Position numbers and translations under genes: made by a program. Under the pieces are notes generated by a model, which saw nothing but the letters and a program-made list of their open reading frames with translations, was not told where the DNA came from and did no database searches. A stretch of 28,270 bases of DNA from HGM10836 sp964430375. GTDB taxonomy: Bacteria; Bacillota_I; Bacilli_A; RF39; UBA660. Numbering within the stretch: position 1 is the stretch's first letter; every line of letters begins with the position of its first letter. Location of the stretch: contig CAYSEZ010000006.1 in the NCBI GenBank assembly GCA_964430375.1, forward strand, positions 1-28,270. The letters run 5' to 3'. This document shows positions 1 through 6,946 of this stretch, piece by piece.

Positions 1-3
1 TAC

Positions 4-32
4 TTGATTTTTTTTGTTATTTCTTGTACTAT
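4..32 (+). promoter_or_regulatory. possible sigma-A promoter of the first TasA-like gene
   Basis: A TTGATT hexamer at 4-9 is followed 17 bases later by TACTAT at 27-32, ahead of the strong ribosome site at 42-49. The -10 matches consensus at only four positions and the region is so AT-rich that chance matches are common. More upstream sequence might contain a better promoter. Confidence 0.35.
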
Positions 33-58
33 TAATATAGTAAAGGAGGATAAGAAAG

Positions 59-673
59 ATGGAACAAAACAATTCAAAAAAAGTTTTATTGTCTGTATTA
101 GGAGTTGCTATCTTAATAGTTGCAGTAGTAGGTATTTCATTTGCTGCTTTAAACTATGATAAAGTTGGTGGAACAAATTCTATTACAACTGGTACTGTAA
201 CAATGAGTTTTGCAGAAGTATCTAAAGGTATTGAACTTAATGACGCATTGCCTATTTCTGATAGTAAAGGTAAGTCTTTATCTGGTGATCGCGAGTATTT
301 TGATTTTTCAGTTAGTACTAATGCAAGTGCTGCACTTATAATTAATTATGAAATTAATGTAACTGTTGCTACTGTAACTAATCAATTAGAAGATGAGCAA
401 GTTAAGATTTATCTTGAAAAGAAAAATGCTGCTGGTACTTATGAAGAAGCTGTTGCTCCAGTACTTGTTAGCAATTTAGCAGATTCTAATGGTAGAACTG
501 GTTCTAAAGTATTAAAAACAGTTGCTGTAAATCATACTGGAACTGGTACTTTAACTGATGAATACAGACTTAGAATATGGGTTGATGAAGACGTTAATGC
601 TGATCTTTTATCAAAAAATGAATATCGCTTAACTGTTAACGTTGATGGAAATGCTACTGCACTTGGTGCATAG
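59..673 (+). CDS. TasA/camelysin-like secreted fibre protein with SipW-type signal peptide
   Basis: This 204-residue protein is probably exported and assembled at the cell surface as a fibre or matrix subunit. Residues 1-30 form a SipW-type signal: a short Lys-containing start, a hydrophobic core (about 9-27) and the site GISFA before ALNYDK, with cleavage expected after SFA. The mature part is a Thr/Val/Ser-rich, beta-looking domain with the pattern G-T-x-T-x-SF, then PISDSKGKSL, YFDFSVS and EYRLRIWVD. The protein at 1612 repeats the same order of motifs, so the two are paralogues. An AAAGGAGG site at 42-49 fixes the start. No terminator is visible before the next gene at 720, so the two may be co-transcribed. 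The nearby SipW peptidase (2301) is the likely processing enzyme. TasA or CalY are the nearest known families; fibre formation is inferred. Confidence 0.8.
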   Translation: MEQNNSKKVLLSVLGVAILIVAVVGISFAALNYDKVGGTNSITTGTVTMSFAEVSKGIELNDALPISDSKGKSLSGDREYFDFSVSTNASAALIINYEINVTVATVTNQLEDEQVKIYLEKKNAAGTYEEAVAPVLVSNLADSNGRTGSKVLKTVAVNHTGTGTLTDEYRLRIWVDEDVNADLLSKNEYRLTVNVDGNATALGA

Positions 674-719
674 TAAAGTTATTTTGAATTTATTTTAAAT
701 ATTATGAAAGGAGATAATT

Positions 720-1493
720 ATGCAAGAAAATAATAAGAAAACTTTAATTTTATCAGTATTAGGTGTTTTAGTTTTAATAATTGCAGTAGTGGGAGTATCA
801 TTTGCTATGTATAGTTTCTCTGCTACTGGAACACGTGAAAATGTAATCAAAACTGGTACTGCTTCACTTGACTTTAGTGGTGAAGGAAAATGTTCTTTAG
901 AAGAATATGATAATTATAAAGATTGTGAAGAAAATGGTGGTACTTGGACTGGTCCTAACACAATTAGTTTAACTAATGAATATCCAAAAACTACTGAAGA
1001 AGGTTTAAAAAATGACCCTGCTACTTTTGATTTAACAGCTGATTATCCTGGAGATATGCTAGTTGATTATGCTTTACAATTTGTTGATTTAAAAGCTGGT
1101 AATACTTTAACTGCTGATATGGTTATGGTTCAAGTTGCAAAAACTATTAATGAAACAACAACTTATCCAGTTGGTACTGAAACTACTGGTGTAGCATTAA
1201 GTACTTTGGCTACTAAGACTAATACATTAACTGGTTCTGATGGTTATGTATTTGATAGTGGTTCATTTACTCAAAAAGGTACTATTAGTTATGCAGTTAA
1301 AGCTTGGGTTAGTGATAATTATACTTTAGCTGTTCAAAATCCAGAATATACTGGTACTTGTTCTATAGCAGAACATACAACTGCTGCTGATTGTGCAACT
1401 GCTGGTGGCACTTGGACTCAAACTAAAGCAACTGACTCTGAAACATTCAGTTTTAAAATTAGAGTTGTAGCTGCTCAAAATACTGCAGCATAA
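720..1493 (+). CDS. TasA-like secreted protein with two cysteine/GGTW inserts
   Basis: A 257-residue exported protein whose N-terminus (hydrophobic core about 9-27, then GVSFAMYSF) is nearly the same SipW-type signal as in the gene at 59. Mature-domain landmarks are NVIKTGTASLDF, then NTISLTNEYP, and a C-terminal strand FSFKIRVVA. Two 20-residue segments, 58-77 and 214-233, interrupt this frame. Each reads C-S-x2-E-x5-D-C-x3-G-G-T-W-T with identical Cys-Cys spacing. These four are the only cysteines in the protein, so each segment could close a small disulfide loop outside the cell. A GAAAGGAG ribosome site lies at 705-712 and a strong hairpin terminator follows the gene. Probably a structural surface subunit; partner specificity is unknown. 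Confidence 0.78.
   Translation: MQENNKKTLILSVLGVLVLIIAVVGVSFAMYSFSATGTRENVIKTGTASLDFSGEGKCSLEEYDNYKDCEENGGTWTGPNTISLTNEYPKTTEEGLKNDPATFDLTADYPGDMLVDYALQFVDLKAGNTLTADMVMVQVAKTINETTTYPVGTETTGVALSTLATKTNTLTGSDGYVFDSGSFTQKGTISYAVKAWVSDNYTLAVQNPEYTGTCSIAEHTTAADCATAGGTWTQTKATDSETFSFKIRVVAAQNTAA
891..950 (+). repeat. first cysteine/GGTWT insert (protein-level repeat)
   Basis: Encodes residues 58-77 of the TasA-like protein at 720: C58, D68, C69, then GGTWT at 73-77. It lies between the first mature beta strand and the NTISL segment. Ten of its 20 residues match the copy at 1359-1418. Confidence 0.75.
1359..1418 (+). repeat. second cysteine/GGTWT insert (protein-level repeat)
   Basis: Encodes residues 214-233 of the same protein: C214, D224, C225, then GGTWT at 229-233. 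The Cys-Cys and Cys-GGTWT spacings equal those of the first copy. It precedes the last predicted strand of the domain. Confidence 0.75.
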
Positions 1494-1507
1494 GAAATTT
1501 ATATATT

Positions 1508-1537
1508 AAAATAGTGTAAATGTACACTATTTTTTTT
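1508..1537 (+). terminator. intrinsic terminator after the TasA-like pair
   Basis: Perfect stem AATAGTGTA (1510-1518) with TACACTATT (1523-1531), loop AATG, followed by a T-run to 1537. Extra A-T pairs extend the base. It separates the two-gene unit at 59-1493 from the sipW operon. Confidence 0.9.
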
Positions 1538-1554
1538 ATTAGTTAAAAAAAATG

Positions 1555-1587
1555 TTGTTAAAAAACTGGATATTGTGGTATTATAAT
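1555..1587 (+). promoter_or_regulatory. promoter of the sipW operon
   Basis: TTGTTA at 1555-1560 and an extended -10 TGGTATTAT (-10 hexamer 1579-1584) are 18 bases apart. A TATAAT overlaps at 1582-1587. It lies directly between a terminator and the ribosome site AGGTGAG of the gene at 1612. Confidence 0.55.
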
Positions 1588-1611
1588 TATGTAGAGTCTA
1601 TGAGGTGAGTT

Positions 1612-2286
1612 ATGAATAAAGAACAAAAGGGTGAACTTAATTTAGAAAATCGTGAGATAGCTGATATGGTGGCTGATGAAATATTAGAAGATGATTCTAA
1701 ATTTGATAAAAAGTTTTTAATATTTTTATTGATTTTTATTATGTTGTTAGTATTTTTGTTATCTAGTGTCTCTTTTGCAATATTTAATTCTTATGATAAA
1801 ATTTATGGGGACAATGTTATTAATTCTGGATCTGTTTTGTTTTCTTTTGAAGAAGACTCTAATTATATAAGGATTATAAATGCCGTTCCAATTTCTGATG
1901 AAACTGGAAAACTATCTCTTGAAGATAACCATTATTTTGATTTCAGAATTTCGGTTGGGTATAGTAAGAAAGCAAAAAGACTTCCAATTTATTATGAAAT
2001 ATCTTTGATTCCTTATACTTCAAATAGTTTATCTTCTTCTTTTGTGAGAGTTTATTTGACTGAAAATGGTAAAGATGTATCATTGTCGAAAGATACAATT
2101 GTTAATTTTTCTGATTTAAAAGATAGTAAGATAAGAAGTGGTGCAAAGGTTTTACTTACTAGAAAGGTTTCTGAAAATGTAATTAATGATTATAGACTTC
2201 GTTTGTGGCTTTCTGATAAATATGAAATGTCTGATAAGTCTTTAGAATTTAAATGTAAGGTTGCTGTTAATACATATTCTGATTAG
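1612..2286 (+). CDS. TasA-like protein with long cytoplasmic N-terminus
   Basis: A 224-residue relative of the protein at 59. An acidic and basic N-terminal stretch of about 34 residues precedes a hydrophobic segment (about 35-55) that ends in SVSFAIFNSYDK, the same SipW-type junction as in the shorter paralogues. The mature part repeats the motif order: NVINSGSVLFSFEE, AVPISDETGKLSL, YFDFRIS, YYEIS, and DYRLRLWLSDK near the end. The long N-terminus is unusual for a signal peptide, so the protein may be processed slowly or act as an anchored subunit. It opens an operon with sipW 14 bases downstream and is read from AGGTGAGTTATG. Role as a fibre or fibre-nucleating subunit is inferred from family and context. 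Confidence 0.75.
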   Translation: MNKEQKGELNLENREIADMVADEILEDDSKFDKKFLIFLLIFIMLLVFLLSSVSFAIFNSYDKIYGDNVINSGSVLFSFEEDSNYIRIINAVPISDETGKLSLEDNHYFDFRISVGYSKKAKRLPIYYEISLIPYTSNSLSSSFVRVYLTENGKDVSLSKDTIVNFSDLKDSKIRSGAKVLLTRKVSENVINDYRLRLWLSDKYEMSDKSLEFKCKVAVNTYSD

Positions 2287-2300
2287 AAAGGGGTGAAAAT

Positions 2301-2924
2301 ATGAAGAAAACTTTTGATAGAATTGGTAAGATTGTTTCATCTGCTGTGTTTACTTTGCTTATGATTATAATTGTTTTAATTGTGGTTTATATTGTAAGAA
2401 TTAAATTTTTGGCTAAAGATAATCGTTTAGGAGAAATCAAACTAAATTTTTATACAATACTTACTACTAGTATGGTTCCCACTATTGATGCGGGTGATAT
2501 TGTTGTAACTTATAAAAATAGTGATAATGTTTATAATGTTGGTGATATAATTACTTTTGTTAGAGATGGAGCTTCTACTACTATAACTCATCGTGTTATT
2601 GAAGTTAGTGAATTAAATGGTCAAAGATATTATAGAACTCAAGGAGATCATAATGCATCTGCAGATACTTCTTTAGTACCGGCATCTAATGTTGTTGGTA
2701 GAGTTACTTTTAGAATTCCAAAACTTGGATATTTACAACAGTTTTTAGTTACTAAAGTTGGATGGATAACAGTAATAGTTATTCCTTGTATGGGAATTGT
2801 TATTTATGATATATTAAAAGCATTTAAGCTTGCTTATGGTAAAACAAGTAATAAAATTAAAGAAACATCAAAAACAAGAGAAGCAAGAGAAAATTTAAAA
2901 AGGGTGATTGCAAATGAAGGATAA
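2301..2924 (+). CDS. sipW: SipW-type (ER-like) signal peptidase I
   Basis: Membrane serine peptidase that removes signal peptides from TasA-like proteins on the outer face of the membrane. The 207-residue protein has a membrane segment at about 14-32, the catalytic Ser57 in LTTSMVPTI, and His97 in ITHRVIE where ordinary bacterial enzymes have Lys; the Ser/His arrangement is the mark of the archaeal/ER-type branch that contains SipW. QGDHN (114-118) supplies the conserved Asp region. A second membrane segment (about 150-172) and a basic C-terminal tail follow. It is flanked on both sides by candidate substrates and overlaps the next gene by 11 bases, so substrate and enzyme are co-expressed. 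Ribosome site AAAGGGGTG. Assignment to the family is secure; substrates are inferred from context. Confidence 0.92.
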   Translation: MKKTFDRIGKIVSSAVFTLLMIIIVLIVVYIVRIKFLAKDNRLGEIKLNFYTILTTSMVPTIDAGDIVVTYKNSDNVYNVGDIITFVRDGASTTITHRVIEVSELNGQRYYRTQGDHNASADTSLVPASNVVGRVTFRIPKLGYLQQFLVTKVGWITVIVIPCMGIVIYDILKAFKLAYGKTSNKIKETSKTREARENLKRVIANEG

Positions 2925-3462
2925 TAGATTAGATAATGATGTTTTTGTTGATGAAATAAGTGCTGATTCTATTATAGTGAATAAGAAAAAAAGTTCTAAA
3001 AAGATTATTTTCGTTGTAATATTTTTTATTCTTTTGTCTATTTTGTTAGTTTATATGTTATTTAGACTAGGTTTTATAAGCTTAAATAGTAAACAGTATA
3101 TAAGTGGTAATTTGTTTGTTGTTCATTCAAATGTTAATTTTGGTGATGAAATTATTTCATTTAATAATTATGATAGTTATGATAGGGCTTTTTCTTATAC
3201 ATTTCATGTAGTTAACAACAATAATAATGAGTATATGTATGAAGTAAAGTTGAGGCCTATTGATTATGAGAAAAGTAGTAGTATATTTTATGCAATTATA
3301 AAAGATGAAGTTGTTTTATTTAAAGGTGAAATAGATAGTAGTGATTCAATTGTTTTAATAACACAAAATATTTTACCTGATAAAACCGATAATTATGAAC
3401 TTAGATTGTGGTCTAATGATGTAAATGAAAAACTACAATTTAAGATAGATGTTGAAAAATAG
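2914..3462 (+). CDS. membrane-anchored TasA-like paralogue lacking a clear cleavage site
   Basis: A 182-residue protein: about 30 charged N-terminal residues, one hydrophobic segment (about 31-52), then an extracellular beta-type domain. The ending NYELRLWSND matches DYRLRLWLSD and EYRLRIWVDE of the proteins at 1612 and 59, so it belongs to the same family. The SFA junction that follows the hydrophobic core in the other three is missing; here the sequence continues LFRLGFISLNSK. It may therefore stay anchored in the membrane as a base or terminal subunit. I chose ATG 2914 because the AGGGTGA site at 2901-2907 is properly spaced for it and too close for the TTG at 2908. It overlaps the end of sipW. 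Function is inferred. Confidence 0.65.
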   Translation: MKDNRLDNDVFVDEISADSIIVNKKKSSKKIIFVVIFFILLSILLVYMLFRLGFISLNSKQYISGNLFVVHSNVNFGDEIISFNNYDSYDRAFSYTFHVVNNNNNEYMYEVKLRPIDYEKSSSIFYAIIKDEVVLFKGEIDSSDSIVLITQNILPDKTDNYELRLWSNDVNEKLQFKIDVEK

Positions 3463-3473
3463 GAGGAGAAAAT

Positions 3474-4166
3474 ATGAAAAGTGTTTTAAAAGAATTTTGT
3501 GAATTATTTGGGTATTGTGTTTTGGTTGTTTGCTTCTTGTTTGCTTCTTATTTGCTTCTTATTAATTTTTATCATTATAAGGAACTAAATAAGACAGTTG
3601 ATAGAAATTTTGCTTCTGAAAATTTATATTCGTCTGTTAAAACTACAATTGAAGAAGCTAAAGAAAATGTTAAATCTGTTAATGCTTCTGGAAACTCTAA
3701 TAAAGAGTCAGGTGCCAGTTTGATTAAGACGGGATTTGATACTTGTATAACTGCTTTAGAAAATAGTAATTTTTATAAGCTTAGTGAAAAGAATAGTTTT
3801 AGTGAGAAAGATATTTATGATACTAATAAGGAAATGTATAATACTATAAATAATAAATGTTTATTTTATATTCCTTATTACATAGAAGGCGCTAATAAGA
3901 CTTATAATGTTGGTTCTTCATATGAAAAAGAATTAAAGAGTGATATTTTATTTGTTAAAGATAAAGTTGGTAGTTATTCTGATTATTTGTATACTAAGTC
4001 TTTAGGAAATAGCTCTTATAAATATAGTACAAGTATTTCTACTTCTACTATATATAATGATTTAGAAAAAAACATTAACTTAACAATTTATAATTATCGT
4101 GAGTTGGCTAATGCTGTTTTAGAACTTTCTTCATGGTATGTTGATGAATTTGGAGGTGTTAGATAA
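3474..4166 (+). CDS. unrecognised single-pass membrane protein of the sipW operon
   Basis: I do not recognise this 230-residue protein. One hydrophobic segment (about 12-31, cysteines nearby at 9, 15 and 20) is followed by a large, presumably extracellular domain rich in Ser, Asn, Tyr and Lys with two further cysteines (C91, C129). The domain looks mostly helical, with no beta motif like that of the TasA relatives. It starts at ATG 3474 behind AGGAGG and its stop overlaps the next start (TAATG), so it is translated together with the gene at 4166. Its place in the sipW operon suggests a role in export, assembly or anchoring of the surface proteins, but nothing in the sequence proves that. Confidence 0.6.
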   Translation: MKSVLKEFCELFGYCVLVVCFLFASYLLLINFYHYKELNKTVDRNFASENLYSSVKTTIEEAKENVKSVNASGNSNKESGASLIKTGFDTCITALENSNFYKLSEKNSFSEKDIYDTNKEMYNTINNKCLFYIPYYIEGANKTYNVGSSYEKELKSDILFVKDKVGSYSDYLYTKSLGNSSYKYSTSISTSTIYNDLEKNINLTIYNYRELANAVLELSSWYVDEFGGVR

Positions 4167-4645
4167 TGAAAGTATTTTTTTCTAGACTTTTAGGTTTTTT
4201 AAAGTATATATTATTAGTTGTATCTTTTGCTTTAGTTTTTTATGGTATTATTGTTACTTATAAAAGATTAGATAAAAGTATAATAGAGGCTTTACCTATT
4301 TTTATTCCATTTTTTGTACTATTTGTAGTTTATATTATTAATTTATTTATTAAAAGTAATATTATAAGGGATAATCTATTATATAATGCAGTTTCTATTG
4401 TAGCATTTGCAGGAATTATACTTGTTTGTTTAAGAGCTAAATTTGATACTAATATGGTTTTATATTATAAATATGCAATAGATTTTAATCCGGCATATTT
4501 TGCTGATAATTTATCTGTTATTCAAATGATGATTTATACTTTGGCTGGTTCTAATTTGCTTTTAATGTTGTCTACTTTGTTTGATTCTAATAAAGTTAAA
4601 AAAACTTTAGTAAAAAATGATACCAAGAAAGAAGATGAAGACTAG
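4166..4645 (+). CDS. unrecognised four-helix membrane protein of the sipW operon
   Basis: A 159-residue integral membrane protein with hydrophobic segments at roughly 11-30, 43-62, 71-87 and 116-138, ending in a Lys/Asp/Glu-rich tail (KKEDED). I see no catalytic motif. It overlaps the previous gene by one base (TAATG; ribosome site GGAGGTG at 4152-4158) and is the last gene of the unit, since a terminator starts inside its 3' end. It is likely the membrane partner of the protein at 3474. The family is unknown to me. Confidence 0.6.
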   Translation: MKVFFSRLLGFLKYILLVVSFALVFYGIIVTYKRLDKSIIEALPIFIPFFVLFVVYIINLFIKSNIIRDNLLYNAVSIVAFAGIILVCLRAKFDTNMVLYYKYAIDFNPAYFADNLSVIQMMIYTLAGSNLLLMLSTLFDSNKVKKTLVKNDTKKEDED

Positions 4646-4659
4646 TTTTCATCTTTTTT
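4628..4659 (+). terminator. intrinsic terminator closing the sipW operon, overlapping the stop codon
   Basis: Stem AAGATGAAGA (4632-4641) pairs with TTTTCATCTT (4646-4655), with a CTAG loop that contains most of the TAG stop (4643-4645). A-U pairs extend the base and a T-run ends at 4659. Confidence 0.8.
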
Positions 4660-4672
4660 AACAGGTGGTTTT

Positions 4673-5470
4673 ATGTATAATGATTTTAAATTTAAGAAGA
4701 AATATGGTCAAAACTTTTTAGTTGATTCTAATATAGTTAACAAAATTGTTAATACTATCGATATTAGTAAAAATAATTTGGTTATAGAGATTGGTTGTGG
4801 AGATGGTAAATTAACTAAGAAGTTATGTGAGGCTTTTGATTTTGTTTTAGGATATGAAATTGATTTAGATGTTAAAGATATGTTATATAACAATTTAAAT
4901 GGGTTTAATAATTGTAATATAGTATTTGATGATTTTTTAAAGTGTGATATAGTTAGTGATGTAAATAAGTATAAGTACGATAATTTGTATGTAGTAGGAA
5001 ATTTACCTTATTATATTACTACTCCGATCATTGAAAAATTGGTTTTAAGCGGTATTGGTTTTAATTCTATGACTTTTATGGTTCAAAAGGAAGTTGGAGA
5101 TAGAATTAGTGCTAGTGTGGGTTCTAGAGAATATAGTTCTCTTACTGTATTTTTAAATTATTTTTATGATATTAAGAAAGAATTTATTGTTAGTCGTAAT
5201 TCATTTATACCTCGTCCTAATGTTGATAGTATGATTGTTTCTTTTAAGAAGAAAGATAGTTTATATGAATTAAAGGATAGAGAGTTGTTTTTTAAAATAG
5301 TTAGGGATAGTTTTAGGTTTAAAAGAAAGACATTAAAGAATAATTTGGGATCCTACGATTTGGATAAGATAAGCAAAGTGCTTTCTAAGTATGATTTTGA
5401 TTTAAGCGTTAGAGCAGAACAGTTATCTTTGATTATTTTTTGTGAGATTGCTAATAGCTTAGTAGAATAG
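4673..5470 (+). CDS. rsmA: 16S rRNA dimethyladenosine transferase RsmA (KsgA)
   Basis: Transfers four methyl groups from S-adenosylmethionine to two adjacent adenines in the 3' end loop of 16S rRNA (A1518/A1519 in E. coli numbering), a late step of small-subunit assembly. At 265 residues it has the normal family size. Motifs in order: KKYGQNFL (9-16), the SAM-binding EIGCGDG (39-45), the acidic YEID (61-64), DDFLK (86-90), the catalytic NLPYYI (110-115), and FIPRPNVDS in the C-terminal half. It starts the block of genes that follow Bacillus order, with yabG directly downstream. Ribosome site AGGTGG at 4663-4668. Loss of this enzyme gives kasugamycin resistance in other bacteria. Confidence 0.97.
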   Translation: MYNDFKFKKKYGQNFLVDSNIVNKIVNTIDISKNNLVIEIGCGDGKLTKKLCEAFDFVLGYEIDLDVKDMLYNNLNGFNNCNIVFDDFLKCDIVSDVNKYKYDNLYVVGNLPYYITTPIIEKLVLSGIGFNSMTFMVQKEVGDRISASVGSREYSSLTVFLNYFYDIKKEFIVSRNSFIPRPNVDSMIVSFKKKDSLYELKDRELFFKIVRDSFRFKRKTLKNNLGSYDLDKISKVLSKYDFDLSVRAEQLSLIIFCEIANSLVE

Positions 5471-5517
5471 TTATAATATATTTTGTTTTATGGCATATAA
5501 TTTTGTGGAGGGATTAT

Positions 5518-6312
5518 ATGCTTTTTAATATTGGTGATTTAGTTACTAGGAAGTCTCATAATCATGATATGGTTTTTAAGATTATTAATGTTACTAGTGA
5601 TAAAGTTATTTTAAAGGGGTTAAATATTAGGTTAGTCGCAGATGCTTATGTTGATGATTTAACTTTATGTGAAGGTTGTGATAATGATTATATTGAAGGG
5701 GATAATGATTTATTAGACAGGATGGCTAGTTTTAGAAATCTTGATCGTGATGAGTATTTTTATTTACCCGGGAAGATACTTCATATTGATGCTGATAAAG
5801 ATTATTTGGATAGGTGTATGAGGTTATATAAGGAAATGAATATTTTATCTTATGGTATTGTACTTAAAGAAGAAGATATTGCTCGTGATATAGAAAAGTA
5901 TTTGGTAGATGTAAAGCCTGATATACTTGTTATTACTGGTCACGATGCTTTTTATGATAAGAATAATACTAATTATACTGATATGAATAATTATAAGAAT
6001 AGTTCTAATTTTGCAAAGGCTGTGATGAGTGCTAGAGGGTATGAAAAAGATCACGAGAAACTTGTTATTATATCTGGTGCTTGTCAATCTAATTATGAGG
6101 AGTTAATTAAAGCTGGTTCTAATTTTGCTTCTAGTCCAAAAAGAATAAATATTCACGCGTTAGATCCTGCGATTGTAGCATCAAGTATTAGTTTATCTAA
6201 TAAGAATACTCCGATTGATTTAATTAATATACTTAATAAAACAAAGTATGGTAAAGACGGGGTTGGAGGTATTATTACTAATGGTACTATGTATGTGGGG
6301 TATCCTAGATGA
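5518..6312 (+). CDS. yabG: sporulation-specific protease YabG
   Basis: YabG processes spore coat and cortex-related proteins late in sporulation (peptidase family U57). The 264-residue protein starts FNIGDLVTRKSHNHD, a typical YabG opening, and has an SH3-like N-terminal part. His142 lies in ITGHDAF and Cys189 in ISGACQSN; this His/Cys pair resembles the dyad of clan CD cysteine proteases and is the probable active site. The C-terminal GVGGIITNGTMYVG is also family-like. The start is ATG 5518 because GGAGGG lies at 5507-5512; a TTG at 5503 would sit upstream of that site. Its stop overlaps the start of veg (ATGA), and rsmA precedes it, the same order as in Bacillus. It indicates a sporulating organism or a recent descendant of one. 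Confidence 0.93.
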   Translation: MLFNIGDLVTRKSHNHDMVFKIINVTSDKVILKGLNIRLVADAYVDDLTLCEGCDNDYIEGDNDLLDRMASFRNLDRDEYFYLPGKILHIDADKDYLDRCMRLYKEMNILSYGIVLKEEDIARDIEKYLVDVKPDILVITGHDAFYDKNNTNYTDMNNYKNSSNFAKAVMSARGYEKDHEKLVIISGACQSNYEELIKAGSNFASSPKRINIHALDPAIVASSISLSNKNTPIDLINILNKTKYGKDGVGGIITNGTMYVGYPR

Positions 6313-6527
6313 GTATAGAGAAGATTAAAAATTTTATAACCCAGAATATGAATAAGTCTATTAAATTTAAGTATAATGGGAGTAGAAATCAGATAGAGGA
6401 ATTTACTGGAGAGGTAGTTGGTGTTTATAAGTTTGTCTTTATTATTAAGGTAGATGGGATGCCTTTTACTAAGTCTTTTTCTTATGCAGATGTTTTAACT
6501 AAAAATTTAGAGTTAACTTTACAGTAA
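6309..6527 (+). CDS. veg: Veg family protein
   Basis: A 72-residue protein of the Veg family, known in Bacillus as a highly expressed small protein that stimulates biofilm matrix genes. The sequence shows the family pattern: a short N-terminal helix ending IKNFITQNMNKSI, then a small beta barrel with FKYNGSRNQIEEFTG, VVGVYKFVFIIKV and SFSYADVLT. It overlaps yabG by four bases (ATGA), so its translation is probably coupled to yabG, although in Bacillus veg has its own strong promoter. The link to matrix control is notable because a TasA-like operon lies upstream, but that connection is inference. Confidence 0.9.
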   Translation: MSIEKIKNFITQNMNKSIKFKYNGSRNQIEEFTGEVVGVYKFVFIIKVDGMPFTKSFSYADVLTKNLELTLQ

Positions 6528-6543
6528 AATATTGTAAATTGTA

Positions 6544-6572
6544 TTGATTTTTTTGTTTGATTAATATAGAAT
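6544..6572 (+). promoter_or_regulatory. promoter of spoVG
   Basis: TTGATT (6544-6549) and TAGAAT (6567-6572) are 17 bases apart, a good vegetative arrangement. The -10 also contains ATAGAATAT (6566-6574), which fits the SigH -10 pattern RnnGAATww, and Bacillus spoVG is SigH-dependent. No matching SigH -35 is visible, so SigH control is only a possibility. Confidence 0.6.
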
Positions 6573-6612
6573 ATTATTAGAAGCAGTTTGCTTTTTAAAA
6601 GGAGGACAGTAG

Positions 6613-6870
6613 ATGAAAATAACATCAGTAAATGTGCGTAAAATTGAAAAAGAAGGATCACGCATGAAAGGAATTGCATCAGTTTTAATTGATGATTGTT
6701 TTGCAGTTCATGATATTCGTATTATTGAAGGAGATAATGGCTTATTTATAGCAATGCCTAGCAGAAAAACTGCGACAGGTGGATATCGTGATATAGCACA
6801 TCCAATTAATCCTGAAACTCGCACAATGTTTGAAGAAACTATTTTAGAAGCATATAAAACTGCAGAATAA
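6613..6870 (+). CDS. spoVG: SpoVG, RNA/DNA-binding regulator
   Basis: SpoVG is a small nucleic-acid-binding regulator that affects septation, sporulation and, in other Firmicutes, virulence genes. The 85-residue protein matches the family over its full length: MKITSVNVRKIEKEG, GIASVLIDDCFAVHDIRIIEG, FIAMPSRKTATGGYRDIAHP and INPETR near the end. A strong AAAAGGAGG site lies at 6597-6605. It seems to be transcribed alone, with its own promoter and a terminator 10 bases after its stop. Its position after yabG and veg follows Bacillus order with intervening genes lost. Confidence 0.97.
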   Translation: MKITSVNVRKIEKEGSRMKGIASVLIDDCFAVHDIRIIEGDNGLFIAMPSRKTATGGYRDIAHPINPETRTMFEETILEAYKTAE

Positions 6871-6879
6871 TTTAGTTTG

Positions 6880-6913
6880 AAAAAATACATAATTTGTTTT
6901 ATGTATTTTTTTT
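6880..6913 (+). terminator. intrinsic terminator of spoVG
   Basis: Perfect 13-bp stem AAAAAATACATAA (6880-6892) with its complement at 6899-6911, loop TTTGTT, and a T-run to 6913. The A-tract and T-tract would also let it work in the other direction. Confidence 0.9.
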
Positions 6914-6946
6914 GGTTTTATTCATATATTTAAGTGGAGGGATATA

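Noticed and set aside
1..4672. Pilin or S-layer operon instead of TasA/SipW
   Set aside because: The SFA junctions and the Ser/His peptidase fit SipW processing; there is no prepilin motif, sortase motif or S-layer repeat.
5491..5502. CATATAAT-type -10 before yabG as a SigK promoter
   Set aside because: No AC at the -35 position and a -10 that also fits plain AT-rich sequence; not enough to claim.
5503..5517. TTG start for yabG, and similarly upstream starts at 2908, 11360, 11970, 12475, 13539, 15049, 22193 and 22796
   Set aside because: In each case the longer frame begins in or before the ribosome site, a terminator or a promoter, and a well-spaced ATG follows.
6923..6930. CATATATT before yabP as a SigE -10
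   Set aside because: It lies so close to the ribosome site that the leader would be almost nil, and the -35 match is poor.
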